From the NCBI GenBank assembly GCA_009733775.1, contig WOGZ01000184.1, positions 1-64,000 on the forward strand: DNA of 64,000 bases, given 5' to 3'. Positions 1 through 11,374 of this stretch are shown piece after piece. The DNA comes from Alectoria sarmentosa. Lineage: Eukaryota > Ascomycota > Lecanoromycetes > Lecanorales > Parmeliaceae. A program made the translations under genes and the position numbers. Below the pieces are notes generated by a model, which saw only the letters and a list, made by a program, of their open reading frames with translations, was not told the DNA's origin and searched no databases. How positions within the stretch are numbered: the first letter of the stretch is position 1; each line of letters opens with the position of its first letter.

Positions 1-54
1 TTCTTCTTCTTCTTCTTCTTCTTCTTCTTCTTCTTCTTCTTCTTCTTCTTCTTC
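1..54. repeat. (TTC)n microsatellite
   Basis: An uninterrupted TTC tract of at least 18 units, continuing imperfectly as pyrimidine-rich sequence to about position 80. It runs directly into a good 3' splice site (AG at 81-82) of the first gene, so the tract probably serves as the polypyrimidine stretch of an intron. Confidence 0.9.
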
Positions 55-82
55 TCCTTTTTCTTCTTCTCCACCCTTGCAG

Positions 83-2040
83 TCAAACCCCGACATTTCA
101 GGAAAAGGCGTGAATGGCCCTCCAAGAGAGCGTTTGTCACCAGGGACAATGCTAATTCGTCGTATTAGGTGCTCCTAGGGTTTGGAGCCTCAGCCTATCT
201 TACCTTCATATTTTTCACCGCATATTGTCTTATTGACAAAAAAGGTCTCTAACCCCGTGGATTCCTGTTGATCAGAGCTTTATGTGGCATCAAAGGCTTC
301 AATCCATCAAAGAAATGGGTTGAAGCTTTGCAGAATGCAATACTCATATATAGTGACTTGCAGGTTGTCACTGGGATCGCCACCTTGGCCAGCGGCTATA
401 GTCAACTTCCATGTGGACTCGCATCATATCACTGGCAGATTAACGTTGATTTGGCTTGGTTTTCATCTGTAACACATCTGACTACACTTACCTGTCTTCA
501 GCGACATCTTCAAGAACGACCTGCTGTTAGAGTCAGGCGCATATTATGCATAGGTGTCATGGCAGTGATGCTCAGTGTTGCCTTAAGCTCTACTGGATAC
601 TTTTCGAATCCGTCTTTGGACGCTGCATTCCCTGCGTGGTGCTTGTTCCATCCATCTCTGATACGCGCACCTGTCTACAGTTCCGATGGCCCAGGCACAG
701 TGGCTTCTCCCTACAACGCCGTGTATGTAGCTGTTACGGCAGCTTTTCTCGTCGTCAGCTATCTTAACCGGATCCTTCAACTGTTCCCAACAATACTAAG
801 TGAGGTACGTACATCTGAGTAGTTCCTTCGTGTTGGGGACATCATTTTCAGCAGGGAGAGATTTTTTGGGGGCCGAAAAGTGCCCGTTTCCCGATCTTGC
901 TCGCTGAATTTGTCGTATGGTTCGACTTTGTGAGATGCAAAATGATTCTTCGTTCGATCAGACTACCTCATACATGTCTCACTATTGAATTTGAATTTCA
1001 TGCCACCAGGAAGGGTACACTGACCATCCCAATTTCCATCAGGTTCACACGACTCTTCGTACGCGCCCGGGTAATGTTCTCAAGGGTATGCTGGTAACGT
1101 TGAAGGATTTTGCGTTATCATCGACTTCAAAGCCATCCAGAGTCCGCTGGGCTTTATCATACAGACTGCTATCATCAGCATAGTGTCTTTCAAAAGCAGC
1201 AGCTGATTTGTATAGCTCACTACTTTGGGAGGTATCGAATCCTCTGCAGTCCTTTAGCAGTCTTTGTTTAGCACTAGCTAACTTCTGACCAAGATTATCT
1301 GGCTCTTGATAGCCATGATATGGGGCACGATTCGGGTGGTCTTCGACCGTAGTGGCCAACATTTCCAGTATGCTGACGGATACGACTGGTATCAGACGGC
1401 TAACCCTGATGCAAATCTAGACAGTATTGTCTCGCAGGAGAATGCATGGGGTTTTGGTCAAGTGATAGCCGTACTGCTGCTTGGCTTGCCATTGCTATCT
1501 TTCTCTGAAGTTGTTTATGGTAAGACTAGTTGCAGCTTGGTTCTAAACAATAGCAATGATTGCTGGTGCTAATCCCATTGTTCTAGAAAGTGTCTTTGAA
1601 AAGTCAAATAGAGAAAGTCGCGGCTCAACACGTATTTCTCACCTACAATCGTCGCAACCGCCTTTCCAGGGGCCAACCCAGTCTTACCGTGACTTCTACC
1701 AATATCGTTGTTTCGCAAATTGATTCTGCTAATGTACGGCCTTTCGCTAGCTTCTGCAGGTGCTCTTCTGTATATGTTACCCGCTTCAGGAGGCACAAAT
1801 CAGCTTCAAACTGATATTGTGGGTTACGTAGTGACGTATCTACAATTTCTCGCACTGGATGTTACGGTCGTGGTCCTCTTCATCAGCGGGCCAATGTTCA
1901 TCAAAAACAAAGATCTACCACTGCTATTTCGGCAGAACATGACCCGACCTCAGCAGAGGAGACTTTGCTCCAGTGTGTGGAACTTAGTCATAGCCACGCT
2001 GGTCGCTTGCTCTGGCTGGCTTTTTATATCAATCTTATAG
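83..2040 (+). CDS. Multi-exon fungal integral membrane protein, 5' end off the window
   Basis: Recognisable as a widespread uncharacterised Pezizomycotina membrane-protein family; function unknown. Coding pieces in order: NPDISGKGV at 83-109 after an AG acceptor; a membrane segment reading LGFGASAYLTF from about 169; the main exon (about 276-804) with the family signatures YHWQINVDLAWFSSVTHL and hydrophobic helices; an exon from about 1008; an exon from 1294 after a GCTAAC branch site, containing ENAWGFGQ and a hydrophobic helix; and a last exon ending at 2040 with two or three more helices. The start codon is not in the window, so the protein is partial here. Some junctions, notably around 245-275 where the apparent intron would be only 31 bases, are not resolved, and I cannot exclude local decay. 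No enzymatic motif is visible. Confidence 0.6.
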
Positions 2041-2424
2041 CTCATGGCTTCTTTTTTGAATGGTCCAAAAGCTCCGAACTGTCTAATTTTGCGGGCAATT
2101 CCTCGTCGCTGAAGAAGAAATGACCAACGCATTCAACTTTCGACCGTGTTCTAATTGATACAAGAGCTTATATGGTTCTTTGGCCAGAGATCGCGGTTTC
2201 GTAAAAGGCCACCACAGAGGCAGGCGGCTCTTCCGATCTGTGGTATCTTGTGGCGTGTCAATAATACCCTATGACGCTGACGCGCATTAGATGATGGAAA
2301 TGTTTCTTCTTTCTCTCTGGCCCTTCGACTCACTTCGGTGGTCATCGAAGACGGAGAATCTGAATGTGAGCCCACATATCAAAAATGAATAATACGAAAC
2401 AAATGCATGTGCTGACATCACCAG

Positions 2425-2935
2425 ATGATGCATCTGTGCCAGCCAAGCTTCCGCGGCCAGCTTAGACCGGCACGTCCGTGCAATCTTTCTTCCTCTTCCA
2501 TACTGCTAATCACCAGATTATCCACCCCATATCGAACACCATACAACGGAAAACTCCCATTGACCCAACTATTCCATTCGCTCATCGAGCACATCCCAAT
2601 CTCCCCCAAACATCAACCGCTCATCACGCGACTTCTTCAACAGACACTGGGAACAAGCAGCGAGATGAATATTCAGCTCTCCACCAGCGCCACCAGGTTA
2701 TGAAATCCAGACCTGACAATCTCAAGGCCTAACATCCTTCTTTCCAGCCTGATCAAGCAAGCACTTCCGGAATTGAAGAGACGCTCATGAAACCTGAAGT
2801 GGCTACGAAGCTACTGAAGGCCCAGATTGCAAATGATGATGATGCTCAGGATAGGGAAAGGGGGGAGGAAATCCTTGGAGCCGTTGGAAAAGAGGCACAT
2901 CTTTATGAGCGGCATGCGACTCTGGATTCCTGATT
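2425..2935 (+). CDS. Possible small two-exon gene, unidentified
   Basis: I do not recognise this. A first frame from the ATG at 2425 stays open to about 2696. A convincing 3' splice site, with a CTAAC branch site and a pyrimidine tract ending in CAG near 2748, precedes a second exon. One of its frames reads a charged, helix-like peptide with the stretch MKPEVATKLLKAQIANDDD and stops at 2935. The donor of the intron and the phase are uncertain, and a second frame through the 3' part stops earlier. Treat as a candidate only; a transcript or a conserved homologue is needed. Confidence 0.22.
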
Positions 2936-3423
2936 TGAAGCGATGCTGAGGAAATAGTGATGGTGGAGGAAAGGCTGCGTTCCATCCGCGAATATGGGTG
3001 TCGAGCAAGAGGGACGAAGTGTCGAGCGGTTTTTGGCGCGGTTTGGGTAGGGCGGTGCTGCATCTGGCTCGGGGCGCGCTACGTGTATCTCCTTCACTGT
3101 ATCATACACCGAACCCAGTCAACAATCCACAACTCAAAAGCTTCCTCCCCCCCTCTCTGCCCGGCAGCGGTGAAAACGCCAACGGTTTTCATCCTGCTTT
3201 TCCGGAACCTTCTACACGAGTGATATCGCCAAGCCAATTACCAACAAATGCAGGCAGACAGTGTGAACCTCACGTTTGCAATCTCGCGCAGTCACAGAAA
3301 TTCACGTTTTGGACGGACAGCCAAGCACCCTTCGAACTCCCAACCCATCAGCGAAGCAAACCAGGTTTCTGGGCTCTCAAAAAAGCAGAGGACGTGCCTG
3401 GCTGTCAACAACAACGGTACGCC

Positions 3424-3452
3424 CATCCATCCATCCATCCATCCATCCATCC
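3424..3452. repeat. (ATCC)n microsatellite
   Basis: About seven tandem ATCC units in otherwise C-rich intergenic DNA. Confidence 0.9.
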
Positions 3453-4209
3453 TTCACAGCCCCTCGAGAACCGCGCTGAAACATCTCTTCCTGCTGCACT
3501 CATCCAATCATCCACACCAAACAGCCAAAGCACCAACCGCAACTCCAATTCCACCCCCTACCCTCGCACCTCCCCCCCACAGCCTCCCACCGCAACATCG
3601 CCCCCGAACAATGTCCTTCCACCTCCACCTCACCCCAACTCGCCTGCCTGGGCCTTTCTAAACGCGCAGGCGGTGATCGATCCGGCGCGCCGAATTCGAC
3701 GCTCTCCTTTTCTCTCTCTCTTTTGTTTTCTCGAAAATGCGTCTTTGCAAGCTCTGTATCGCACTCTGTCGCAGTGATATCGTTTGTTCAAGTCCATTGC
3801 TGTTGTGCTGAATAGGAAAATGGTCGTCAGGGACGGGAAGAGGGAGATGGAGGAGTCTGCGGGGCTCAGGGAGGAGTTTGAGATACCGGAGGAATTGGGG
3901 GTGTGGGGGGGGGGGGTGGATTTGAAAGGATTGGGAGAAAGTTGGAGAGAGAGGGGAGGGTTGGGGAGGTGAAGCTGGAGGTCGTGGCGTGGAGGGATGA
4001 GGTGGGGCTGTTTCGGGGGATTTCTGCTTCGAGGGATGAGGGGATGGTGGTTTGAAAAAGGATAAATCGCGATGCGATATGCGACACGCTGTCAGAGTGG
4101 GTGGATAACTGTGCCATGGTTACATGCTCGCGAGGCAAAACATTAGCTGCACATGAGCTCCTCACAGCAAAATAAATTCTCCCCTCATCGTCTTTCCTGT
4201 CTCTGAAAA

Positions 4210-5008
4210 ATGGTGCACGGATCTTCTTCTTTGAGGATTCTCATAGCGGTCTTCTATGCCCTCATCGGGCTTCCCTCGGCAAGCTCGGCACCCGATTTCG
4301 GAACCACTTGCGACCGCACAACCTACGGCCTCCCCCTTTACGAAGCCTGCCGCGCCCTGCTCCTCGGCACCGCTGCCAGCGGGAGCGGCGGCATTTTCAA
4401 CATCGACGCCTTTGAGCACGGGTTCCTGCTGCCTTATTTCGGGCAAAGAGCGCAGTTCACCGACTGGCAGTGGAGGCACCGAGTTAGTTTACCTCTGGTG
4501 TGGGGCAACCGTAGGTTCGCATCTTTCGCAGTGCTCGGGGAAAAAGGCCGGCTGAGATGCATGTAGAGTGGTGCAAGGTGGCTTTATTCGTCAACAGCAA
4601 CCCGAAGGGGGGGTTCGCCACCGACAGTGGGTGGTGGTCTGACATCGCGCATAGGGGTAAGTATGTGGCAGATATTTGCCTAAAGGATCATGTCGTTGGA
4701 GGTGGCAGTGGGCGTGCTGGTAAGGAGTTCCCCCGGTCTGGTGAGTAAAGTGTTCCTTGGATAATAATATAAGTCGTGTAGGTGCACTTGGAAACCTTAC
4801 TATATTCATTTTTGCCCCTGGTTCCTACTTCGATCGGGTCCTCAATTCTGGCATCGGGGAAGGTGAGCTTGTTGCTTTTAACGCTAGCCGCAGTGTAGAG
4901 AATGGGAGTGCTGAGATGACGTTGGTGAATCTGACACAGGAGAACCGGGGGCAAGGCTTCCAAATATTGAACTCGTCTCCGTCGAACTTGTCATTGAGTT
5001 ACGATTGA
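4210..5008 (+). CDS. Secreted protein of unknown function, three exons
   Basis: Predicted 233-residue secreted protein; role unknown. Exons 4210-4510, 4567-4740 and 4782-5008 keep phase throughout. The N terminus has a short polar stretch, a hydrophobic core (LRILIAVFYALIG) and a likely signal-peptidase site near SASSA-PD. The mature part starts with a Cys-containing YG-P-YEAC segment. Across the first junction it reads LPLVWGNQWCKVALFV, a pattern (a VW segment, then C-K-V/I-A-L) I associate with a large family of secreted ascomycete proteins without known activity. Three NXT/S sequons lie near the C terminus. The first exon is very GC-rich in third positions, as in strongly expressed fungal genes. 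Confidence is high that it is a gene and moderate for the exact introns. Confidence 0.7.
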
Positions 5009-5684
5009 CATCTTAGCCTTGGAAAAGGTATGCGGCTGGTCCAGCTCAATACCATCAGTCGTGAAAGGGCCACGAGATGGGATCAAAGAGCATTGAATCG
5101 GGTGCAGGGTTGAAGACAGCATGTCGAGCTCACGACGCAGGTTGCTGCGAATTTCCCCTTAGGGCAGTTGCAGAAAACCAAGACCAGGGTTTCGAGAGCC
5201 TCCAACTCCCAAATCTGCAAAGTATCTTCCACAATGTTTCAAACATGTCTCAGAGGCGCGGAAATTTCGAATGTTACAGGCGCTCCGAAAAATAGAAAAA
5301 TACTCCGTCCAAGCGCATTGGCGCACCTCTGTGATCAGCGCGCAACTTGCATATCGAGCTCACTGACCTCTTGGTCGATAATAAACTGTCTAGTCGCGTT
5401 CCATCGGCCATATCAAAACAGTACAAGGCGTTTCAGCATCCCAATGAGGCCGAAAAAGGGGATTTTGGACGTTGTTGCTTGAAGTAGCAAGCGCTATGAC
5501 TTTCGAGCTTTGGCTTGAAGACCTTCCCAGTCGCTCCGTCTCGGCTTTGTCGTCTGGTGTATAAAACGCCCTGCCCTCCAGCTGGAATATGGATCCTAGA
5601 CTCCAACCAACTTTCAAGTCTCTACTTTCTCTATCCGTACGACAGGCTGGTCCTTCCAAAGGGGTTTCCTTGAACCATACAAGA
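5009..5684. other. Intergenic region upstream of the Gly/Ser/Thr-rich secreted protein
   Basis: No convincing gene. The distal part contains the TATA box listed separately; the remainder shows only short unrelated frames. Confidence 0.6.
5560..5567 (+). promoter_or_regulatory. TATA box
   Basis: TATAAAAC lies 118 bases before the ATG at 5685. A transcription start about 30 bases downstream would fall near 5590, which would leave the in-frame ATG at 5589 outside or at the edge of the mRNA and favours 5685 as the translation start. Confidence 0.55.
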
Positions 5685-6371
5685 ATGGTTCCCTTCACTA
5701 CGCTTCTTCAACTCTGGCTCCTCACCGTTCTGGTACCCTTGGCGCTTGGTGTCCCCGTCCCTCGAGAAGCAGTAACACCCAGTGTGGCATCTAGTGGCGA
5801 TAAGTCCAACACCGGTAATTCGGAAGGCCACATGGGTCTGAACAGGGCAAACAAGGTGATTTATGTTAAAGGCAGCAAAACTACCTCGGATGACAAAGGA
5901 AGCCCATCTCTCGGCGGGTATTCGGCTCACGGTACCGGCGTCATCTACAAGGAATCGAGTACCTTTGGCAAAGGCTCCGGTACTGAACCCGCCAGATCAT
6001 TGAGCACTGGGACTTCTAGTGGGACCTCAGGAGTAACTTCGGGAGGGGCGAAGGGTGATACTTCTGGAGGTGCTTCTATTGGAACCTCGTCTGACGGTAG
6101 AGCATCCAAGGAACTCAAAGAGGAGGGATCGCATGGAGATCGCGCCGAGCACATCGGTGGCATGAAGGGGGGCAAAATGCACGAGCAAGCTGAGTCTCAA
6201 GGCAGCGGCGGTACAACGGGTAGTGCGGCAAGCACCGGCAGCGAGAGGACGACCACTGGTAGCGAGAGTACGACCGATACCACTGGCACTACCACTGGCG
6301 GCGAGAGCACAGCTAGCGGCACGGCCACTGGCAGCGATGGAACTACCAGTTCAACATCGAAGCATAAGTAG
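5685..6371 (+). CDS. Secreted Gly/Ser/Thr-rich low-complexity protein
   Basis: Predicted 228-residue extracellular or wall-associated protein without cysteines and without a recognisable fold. The start at 5685 is chosen because a typical signal peptide follows at once (TTLLQLWLLTVLVPLALG, then VPVPR), whereas the upstream in-frame ATG at 5589 would bury it. The mature part has a charged, Gly-rich first half and, from about residue 95, near-continuous runs of T, S, G and E (SGTSGVTSGG, TTTGSESTT), suited to dense O-glycosylation. There is no C-terminal hydrophobic segment, so a GPI anchor is not indicated. It is an uninterrupted single exon. It lies in a row with three other secreted-protein genes on the same strand, so a common surface or host-related role is possible but is inference. 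Confidence 0.65.
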   Translation: MVPFTTLLQLWLLTVLVPLALGVPVPREAVTPSVASSGDKSNTGNSEGHMGLNRANKVIYVKGSKTTSDDKGSPSLGGYSAHGTGVIYKESSTFGKGSGTEPARSLSTGTSSGTSGVTSGGAKGDTSGGASIGTSSDGRASKELKEEGSHGDRAEHIGGMKGGKMHEQAESQGSGGTTGSAASTGSERTTTGSESTTDTTGTTTGGESTASGTATGSDGTTSSTSKHK

Positions 6372-8668
6372 CGGCTCACTGATGGATGAAGCTGGCGACG
6401 AAGACATCAGGCGAACCAAGATGGAGCACCGCATCGTCTCGAAGCAATTTGATGCAGGTAGTTTTAGCCCTAAGGGCGGGTAATCGTCTCGGGTCTTCGA
6501 GCACGAGGTAGGACATTAGTAAGGTCAGATGCTTCCATGCTCTTGCATGTTACGCGACGGAAGGGCCGTTTTATATCTAGATGTTCGATGTTCTATAATC
6601 AAGACGCTGGATTTGGTGATATTATTTTGTTACATCAAGAGCTTTCGGGACCTGGACTGAATGGTCAATAGTGCTTGCTCACTCAAATTGTTGACTTGCA
6701 AGTCTTGAAACCAACGTCGTACGACTTGTTTGAGAAGAAAACGTTCAGTAATCATCCTTGTCCTTTTTCTCTCTCCGACGTACGAAATTACGAGTACCGT
6801 ATAATGCCCTGGTGTAGGCTCTCCACAAGACCCGGCACACCTATATCTCCGGTGTAGGATGGCGGTCTGGCTTGTCAAGAAGGTAGGTGCGGAATGGGGC
6901 ACCAACTGAATTATCAAGGAGATGATGTAAAACTCATCGTGGTGAGCGTTGGTGGCAAAGATGCATGAAAGCTTGATGGTGGGGTGCAACTGCTCATTTT
7001 ATCCGGGGCAAATCCCAATTTAAGGGCCACCAGGCTTTCAGGGAGGGGAGGCAAAATCGTCATTTCTCAAAGTCTCATCAGTCAAGGCCATTCAACGTCA
7101 TCCCCTGAACACAGTTGAAGAATTCTCCCATCCAAGACTTGTCACTTGTTCTGGTTCAAGGTGAATCATGGAATCATGAATCATAAGTGGTAACCGTCCC
7201 GGTAATCTGGGTACTGGGTACTTCCACTTCTATACTTCTAGTCAATCAAATCAATTCAAACCTCTTCATATCTTCACACGAACCACTGTATGACTCTCTG
7301 CAGTTTTTTGTTTAGAAAGAACACACAATGACGCGTTAGGAACTAGCATAAAAAGCTAGCGGAGCGGGCCTAACGAGCAATCCGGCACCATACGTGACAC
7401 ATCGACATTGTTGATATGGATGGTATCTACTATCCAAGATCGAGGTCGATTAGTCAATACATACCCTGCTTACTTTCTACTCCCTCCCACAAGGCGGGCA
7501 AGCAGTCGAGAAGCGGCGCAGTCGCCACCGGTGAAGGTCTAGCTTAAGGAAGAAGAAAAACCCAAAAATCCACCGTCCTTGTTATTCAACAAGAGCATAA
7601 ATAAGGCCAAGTTCAATGATAATGCAGCAGCCTTGTCCCGCCCAACATACCTCTCGACATTTTGAGGAGTTGTATCGCCACGACTGCCCACTTTTTCTGG
7701 CAGCGTGCCCCGCGTTGAAATCTAAATCTTCCGCACACGAGGTTGATGAGGGCCCTGGGACGTGCACTACAAACTCGTCGGTATGGTGGTGACTGTCATC
7801 ATCGCGCACTCCGGCCTAGAAAAGGAAGAGATGGGAGGAGGTGAAGTCCAGAAACACCAACATGTTTGGCGCTTGTGGACTAGCCTTCCACACGAAACGA
7901 GCCGATTCCCGGCGCAGGCGTTTAAGAAGTCGACCCCTTGTCTTTCTGCCCCAACTACACAATCCAAGAAAGTCTACATTCGCTCCGACCTTCCCGCCTC
8001 GCACTCCATGGCAGCTCTCTTTCTGACCCTCATGTTTCGTAACAGTTTCAATGGCACGGAACGGCATTTGATCGACGGCCTTGAAGCGCACCAAACGGTC
8101 ATTTTCAGATCGCACGTACCACACGCTCCGCAAAATACGTAAGTCCAGGCCAAAGAATACGGGAGCTCCCATGGTGTCCTTCAGGTAAAGCATCTATCAA
8201 GCTCAGGCCAACGACTTGATTGGTCTATACTCGGACCCTCATAGCAGAAGAGGCCGATGATGCCATTTCCTACTGGTAGTCTATCAAACCACATGCGGCG
8301 GTGACCTCAAAGACGCCGCATAGATTCGCCCAGCGTTTCGTACCTGTGTGCTCCAGTAGCAGAATAACGGAAATGAGGGAGGCCCACCTCGTTGGTGCAA
8401 AAGCCTCCCGAAAATGCACAGCAAGCTGAAGGCGAGTCGGCCATTGTAGAGACTGTGAAGCAGCAGTGCATGGCAAATTGCGTAATGGGTCCATGATCCA
8501 GTGCCACTAGCCTGCGATTTTGCTGTATAAGATCTGCGTCCTCTCTCCGCCTGCAGAAAGTTCAGCTTAGCATTCTCTGCTGTTGTCCACTTCAAAGGTA
8601 CCAGGCGTACTCGCACTAGTCGATTTCTCTGTCTTATAGCATCCCCTGTGTTTATACATCATCACATC
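6372..8668. other. Intergenic region without a convincing gene
   Basis: About 2.3 kb. Several frames of 60-126 codons overlap on both strands between 7580 and 8620, but none has a signal peptide, a recognised domain or credible splice signals. Confidence 0.5.
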
Positions 8669-9313
8669 ATGCATCCTCAACTCTTCCTCCTTGCCCTGGT
8701 GGCGCCCCTCACCCTTTCTCTTCCTCAGCCCGTCCCGCAGGGTGACACTGATGCCTTGATCGCCAGACAGGGGTCTGGCAACTCAACTGGTGGTGGTGAG
8801 TGGGGCGGACACCCCAAAGGAAAACATCATGGCCCACCACCAGGAGCTCCTCATCCCGAACGTGCCTTAGTCGACCGGCAAGGTTCCGGCAACTCAACTG
8901 GTGGTGGGGAGGGGGGAGACCACGGAGGAAAACATCATGGTGGGTGGCATCCTGAAGGTCCTCACCCCGGACGCGACCTCGTCGAACGTCAAGAGCCCGG
9001 CAACTCCACCAGCGGTGGCGAACCACACGGCAAAGGCGAACACCACTACGAAGGCCACCCTGGTCCTAAGGTCGATAAGAGAATCGAAGAGCCCAATGGT
9101 ACCACCGGTGGCGATACTGGCAAGGAGAAGTTCAAGACGGATGGACCCCATGGTGGTTCTCAAAAACCTGGCGAGCATAAGAGGTCGGTCATCGATATGG
9201 TTCTGGACCGGAGACAAGACAACTCCACATCCTCGGGTGGCCAGGGTGAGGGTGAGGGGAAGGGCAAGCATGAAGGGGAGAAAGGACACTTTGAATACAA
9301 GAAGCCCGAGTAG
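8669..9313 (+). CDS. Secreted repeat protein with basic processing sites (KEP-like)
   Basis: Predicted 214-residue secreted protein with no cysteines. The ATG at 8669 is chosen over the in-frame start at 8648 because it gives a compact signal peptide (MHPQLFLLALVAPLTLSLP). The rest is built of five degenerate units of about 35 residues. Units 1-3 begin with ALIARQGSGNSTGGGE, ALVDRQGSGNSTGGGE and DLVERQEPGNSTSGGE; units 4 and 5 are looser, with DKRIEEPNGTTGGD and LDRRQDNSTSSGG. Every unit has an arginine immediately before its start, a true dibasic pair in the last two, one N-glycosylation sequon, and a Gly/His-rich tail such as GKHHG. This layout is that of fungal Kex2-processed repeat proteins (pheromone precursors, some ribosomally made peptides, repellents), but no known family is recognised. 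A structural Gly-rich wall protein is the main alternative. Confidence 0.65.
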   Translation: MHPQLFLLALVAPLTLSLPQPVPQGDTDALIARQGSGNSTGGGEWGGHPKGKHHGPPPGAPHPERALVDRQGSGNSTGGGEGGDHGGKHHGGWHPEGPHPGRDLVERQEPGNSTSGGEPHGKGEHHYEGHPGPKVDKRIEEPNGTTGGDTGKEKFKTDGPHGGSQKPGEHKRSVIDMVLDRRQDNSTSSGGQGEGEGKGKHEGEKGHFEYKKPE

Positions 9314-11374
9314 GTCTCGCCTGTCACGCTCGAACACGATAGGGTGGGCGAGTTCCGCCAAGCTGTCACTGATGTCAGTGTCGACGTCGCCGTCATGTAA
9401 AATTATGGTTTTTGTGTCACAAAAAATCCTATAGAGAGGGGCGAGGCATGGTCCTAATGGTCTATGGAGCATTTATTTAATTGGAAGCGCGAAGATTTGC
9501 AGATTTCAGCTTTCCAACTCACGCTCATTGTATGCAATCACAACGACGAAGACATCAGGTACGTAGGAAGCAAAAAAATAAAAGCCTCTGTGTACCTCCT
9601 GAAACCGTGCCGGTCATCGTGACTCCTCCAATGATCGCCTGGGGTTCTTGAATCTCACCTCCGAGAGTCTACCATGGTACTTAGTCAACGCGAGGCACGA
9701 GCCCTCGCGAAGTAATCGTGCCAACCCCGACAAACGAGTGACCAACCGTACAGCTCATCCGTGTGCCTCGCTCACTACTTACTTCTAGCTAGGTAGTTGG
9801 CGAGCAGATTTGATTCCCTTCACTCACTCACTCACTCACTCAATCCGTCTGCCCGTCGATTTCGATTCTGGGCAAGCTTTGATTTTCTGATACCCACTGC
9901 GTCAACAATTATAATGTCACAGTCAAGTGGTGGACGGTTCCGTTCCCTATCCCCCCCCCCTCCTCTACGCGCGCTCTTGCGCCCTCAAAACCCGCAACTG
10001 TACTACCTATGTGTATGTATATACATAGCTCAACAAACGGCTCGGAACTTTTTATTTTCTTTGGTTTATTTTTAGCCTGTCTGAGAGTGAGTAGGGCTTC
10101 GGAGCGTGATACTTATGCGGGTACAAACCGCACAAGTGCGCAGAAATAGGGTCTGTGGTTGCAGGGAAATTCAAGACTGGGAGGGAGGGGGGGTTTTGAG
10201 AACGACGTTGCTGCGCTGAGGTGTGTGTGGTTTGGGAGAGAGAGAGAGTAAGGTATGGGGCGTTGGTAGAGCGGTGGTTGATTGATCGTGCTGGCTGGCG
10301 ATGGTGGGGTTTGGGGTATGTATTGGAGTTTTTAATTTCCCAGGGGGGGGGGTTTTGCCAGGTCAGCGAAGGATCGTGCGAGGATATGGGATCTTTGTAG
10401 AGATATTTCTGTTGTAAGTTCCATGACGCAGAGAGGGGATGGATGTTATTATCCTCGTTTGGGTTTCCCGAGAGAACTTGAATTAGAATTCTACCGCTAC
10501 CTGTACCATTGCGCTCTTCGTAGACGACGACCATGCATCCACCTCCGCGCCATCCAGGCCCCCATAGCCATCTGCGCATCCCTCCCAGCACCACCGGAAC
10601 CCCCAGCTTTCAACCCGCCAACCAATCGGAAATCCTCTCAACAGGTGCAGTGGATGAATGATAGGGAGCATGTATGGTCTATGTAGGGGTTCCATGGGTA
10701 TCAGAGCACATGGCTAACAAAGGACTACATGGCAAACCTGCGTGGCAGACATCAGACGAAGGGAATATGCATGGAATGATCTGGAACAATCAAACAAATC
10801 CCTCCTTCCACTCTGCCCTCAAAGCCGCCATAAGCCACAAAATGATTCGAGGCGGTGAAAGCTTCACCTCGAATGCACCGGCCGATGAGAAAACAGCCTA
10901 CGAGCTCGAAGTGTTGCCTCCCTGTTCGGTCAGCTTGAGGAGCCGTAGTCGTTAGCATACGGCGGCCGACGCAGAGTCCGAGATGGAGGCGGCAGCAGTG
11001 CAGGAGGATGTAATTTTTAGAAACGGATGAGACGCTGCCTTTGGGCTCTTTGACGGTCGATCCGAGAAAGGCAGACCGTCCGAGCGCTGAAGGCTGTTGC
11101 GAGGTAACGCCCTGGGCTTTGCCCAGACAGGAATAAAGGATGCCAAGCCAAACACAAGATCGAGATCATCCTGGGCGCATAAAGAGAACAAAGTCTTGTC
11201 GTCGCATTCGGTAAATGGGCTGAAAGTGGTTTTGGTGCTTTGGTAATTGCGCCCTAGGCCATGTATAAGGTGGGCGTCGCACGGTGTAAAAAGAAACTAT
11301 CCATGTCCCCAAAACTTCACTTCCTGGAGAGCTTCCCCCGGCTTTGACGCCTTCAAATCCATCGCTTGCCCACC
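9314..11374. other. Intergenic region, possible unresolved gene near 10.5-10.96 kb
   Basis: Contains a (CACT)n tract at 9821-9841 and G-rich sequence near 10180 and 10345. Between 10530 and 10960 short plus-strand frames, one from the well-placed ATG at 10532, could be exons of a small gene, but I find no consistent splicing and no known motif. Confidence 0.4.
9821..9841. repeat. (CACT)n microsatellite
   Basis: Five tandem CACT units in non-coding DNA. Confidence 0.85.

Larger units (their letters stand above)
2041..4209. other. Mostly non-coding interval with one doubtful small gene
   Basis: About 2.2 kb between the membrane-protein gene and the first secreted-protein gene. It holds the doubtful gene listed at 2425-2935, an (ATCC)n microsatellite at 3424-3452, C-rich sequence at 3540-3660 and strongly purine-rich sequence at 3830-4030. 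The long proline/serine-rich frame at 2998-3777 is low-complexity translation of C-rich DNA and is not supported as a gene. Confidence 0.6.

Noticed and set aside
2998..3777. 259-codon plus-strand frame
   Set aside because: Low-complexity Pro/Ser/His translation of C-rich DNA and a microsatellite; no start context, domain or splice support.
3784..3972. Frame with a Nudix-like look (GKREMEESAGLREEFEIPEE)
   Set aside because: Resembles part of a Nudix box only by eye; purine-rich DNA gives Glu/Arg/Gly strings by chance, and the rest of the domain is absent.
7816..8193. 125-codon minus frame opposite a 126-codon plus frame
   Set aside because: Neither has a recognised motif; mutual shadowing makes both unreliable.
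9160..9472. Antisense frames over the Kex2-type repeat gene
   Set aside because: They are shadows of the repetitive sense sequence.
10052..10594. 180-codon minus frame
   Set aside because: Low-complexity N half (Trp/Gly-rich) and no known motif; the composition follows G-rich DNA.
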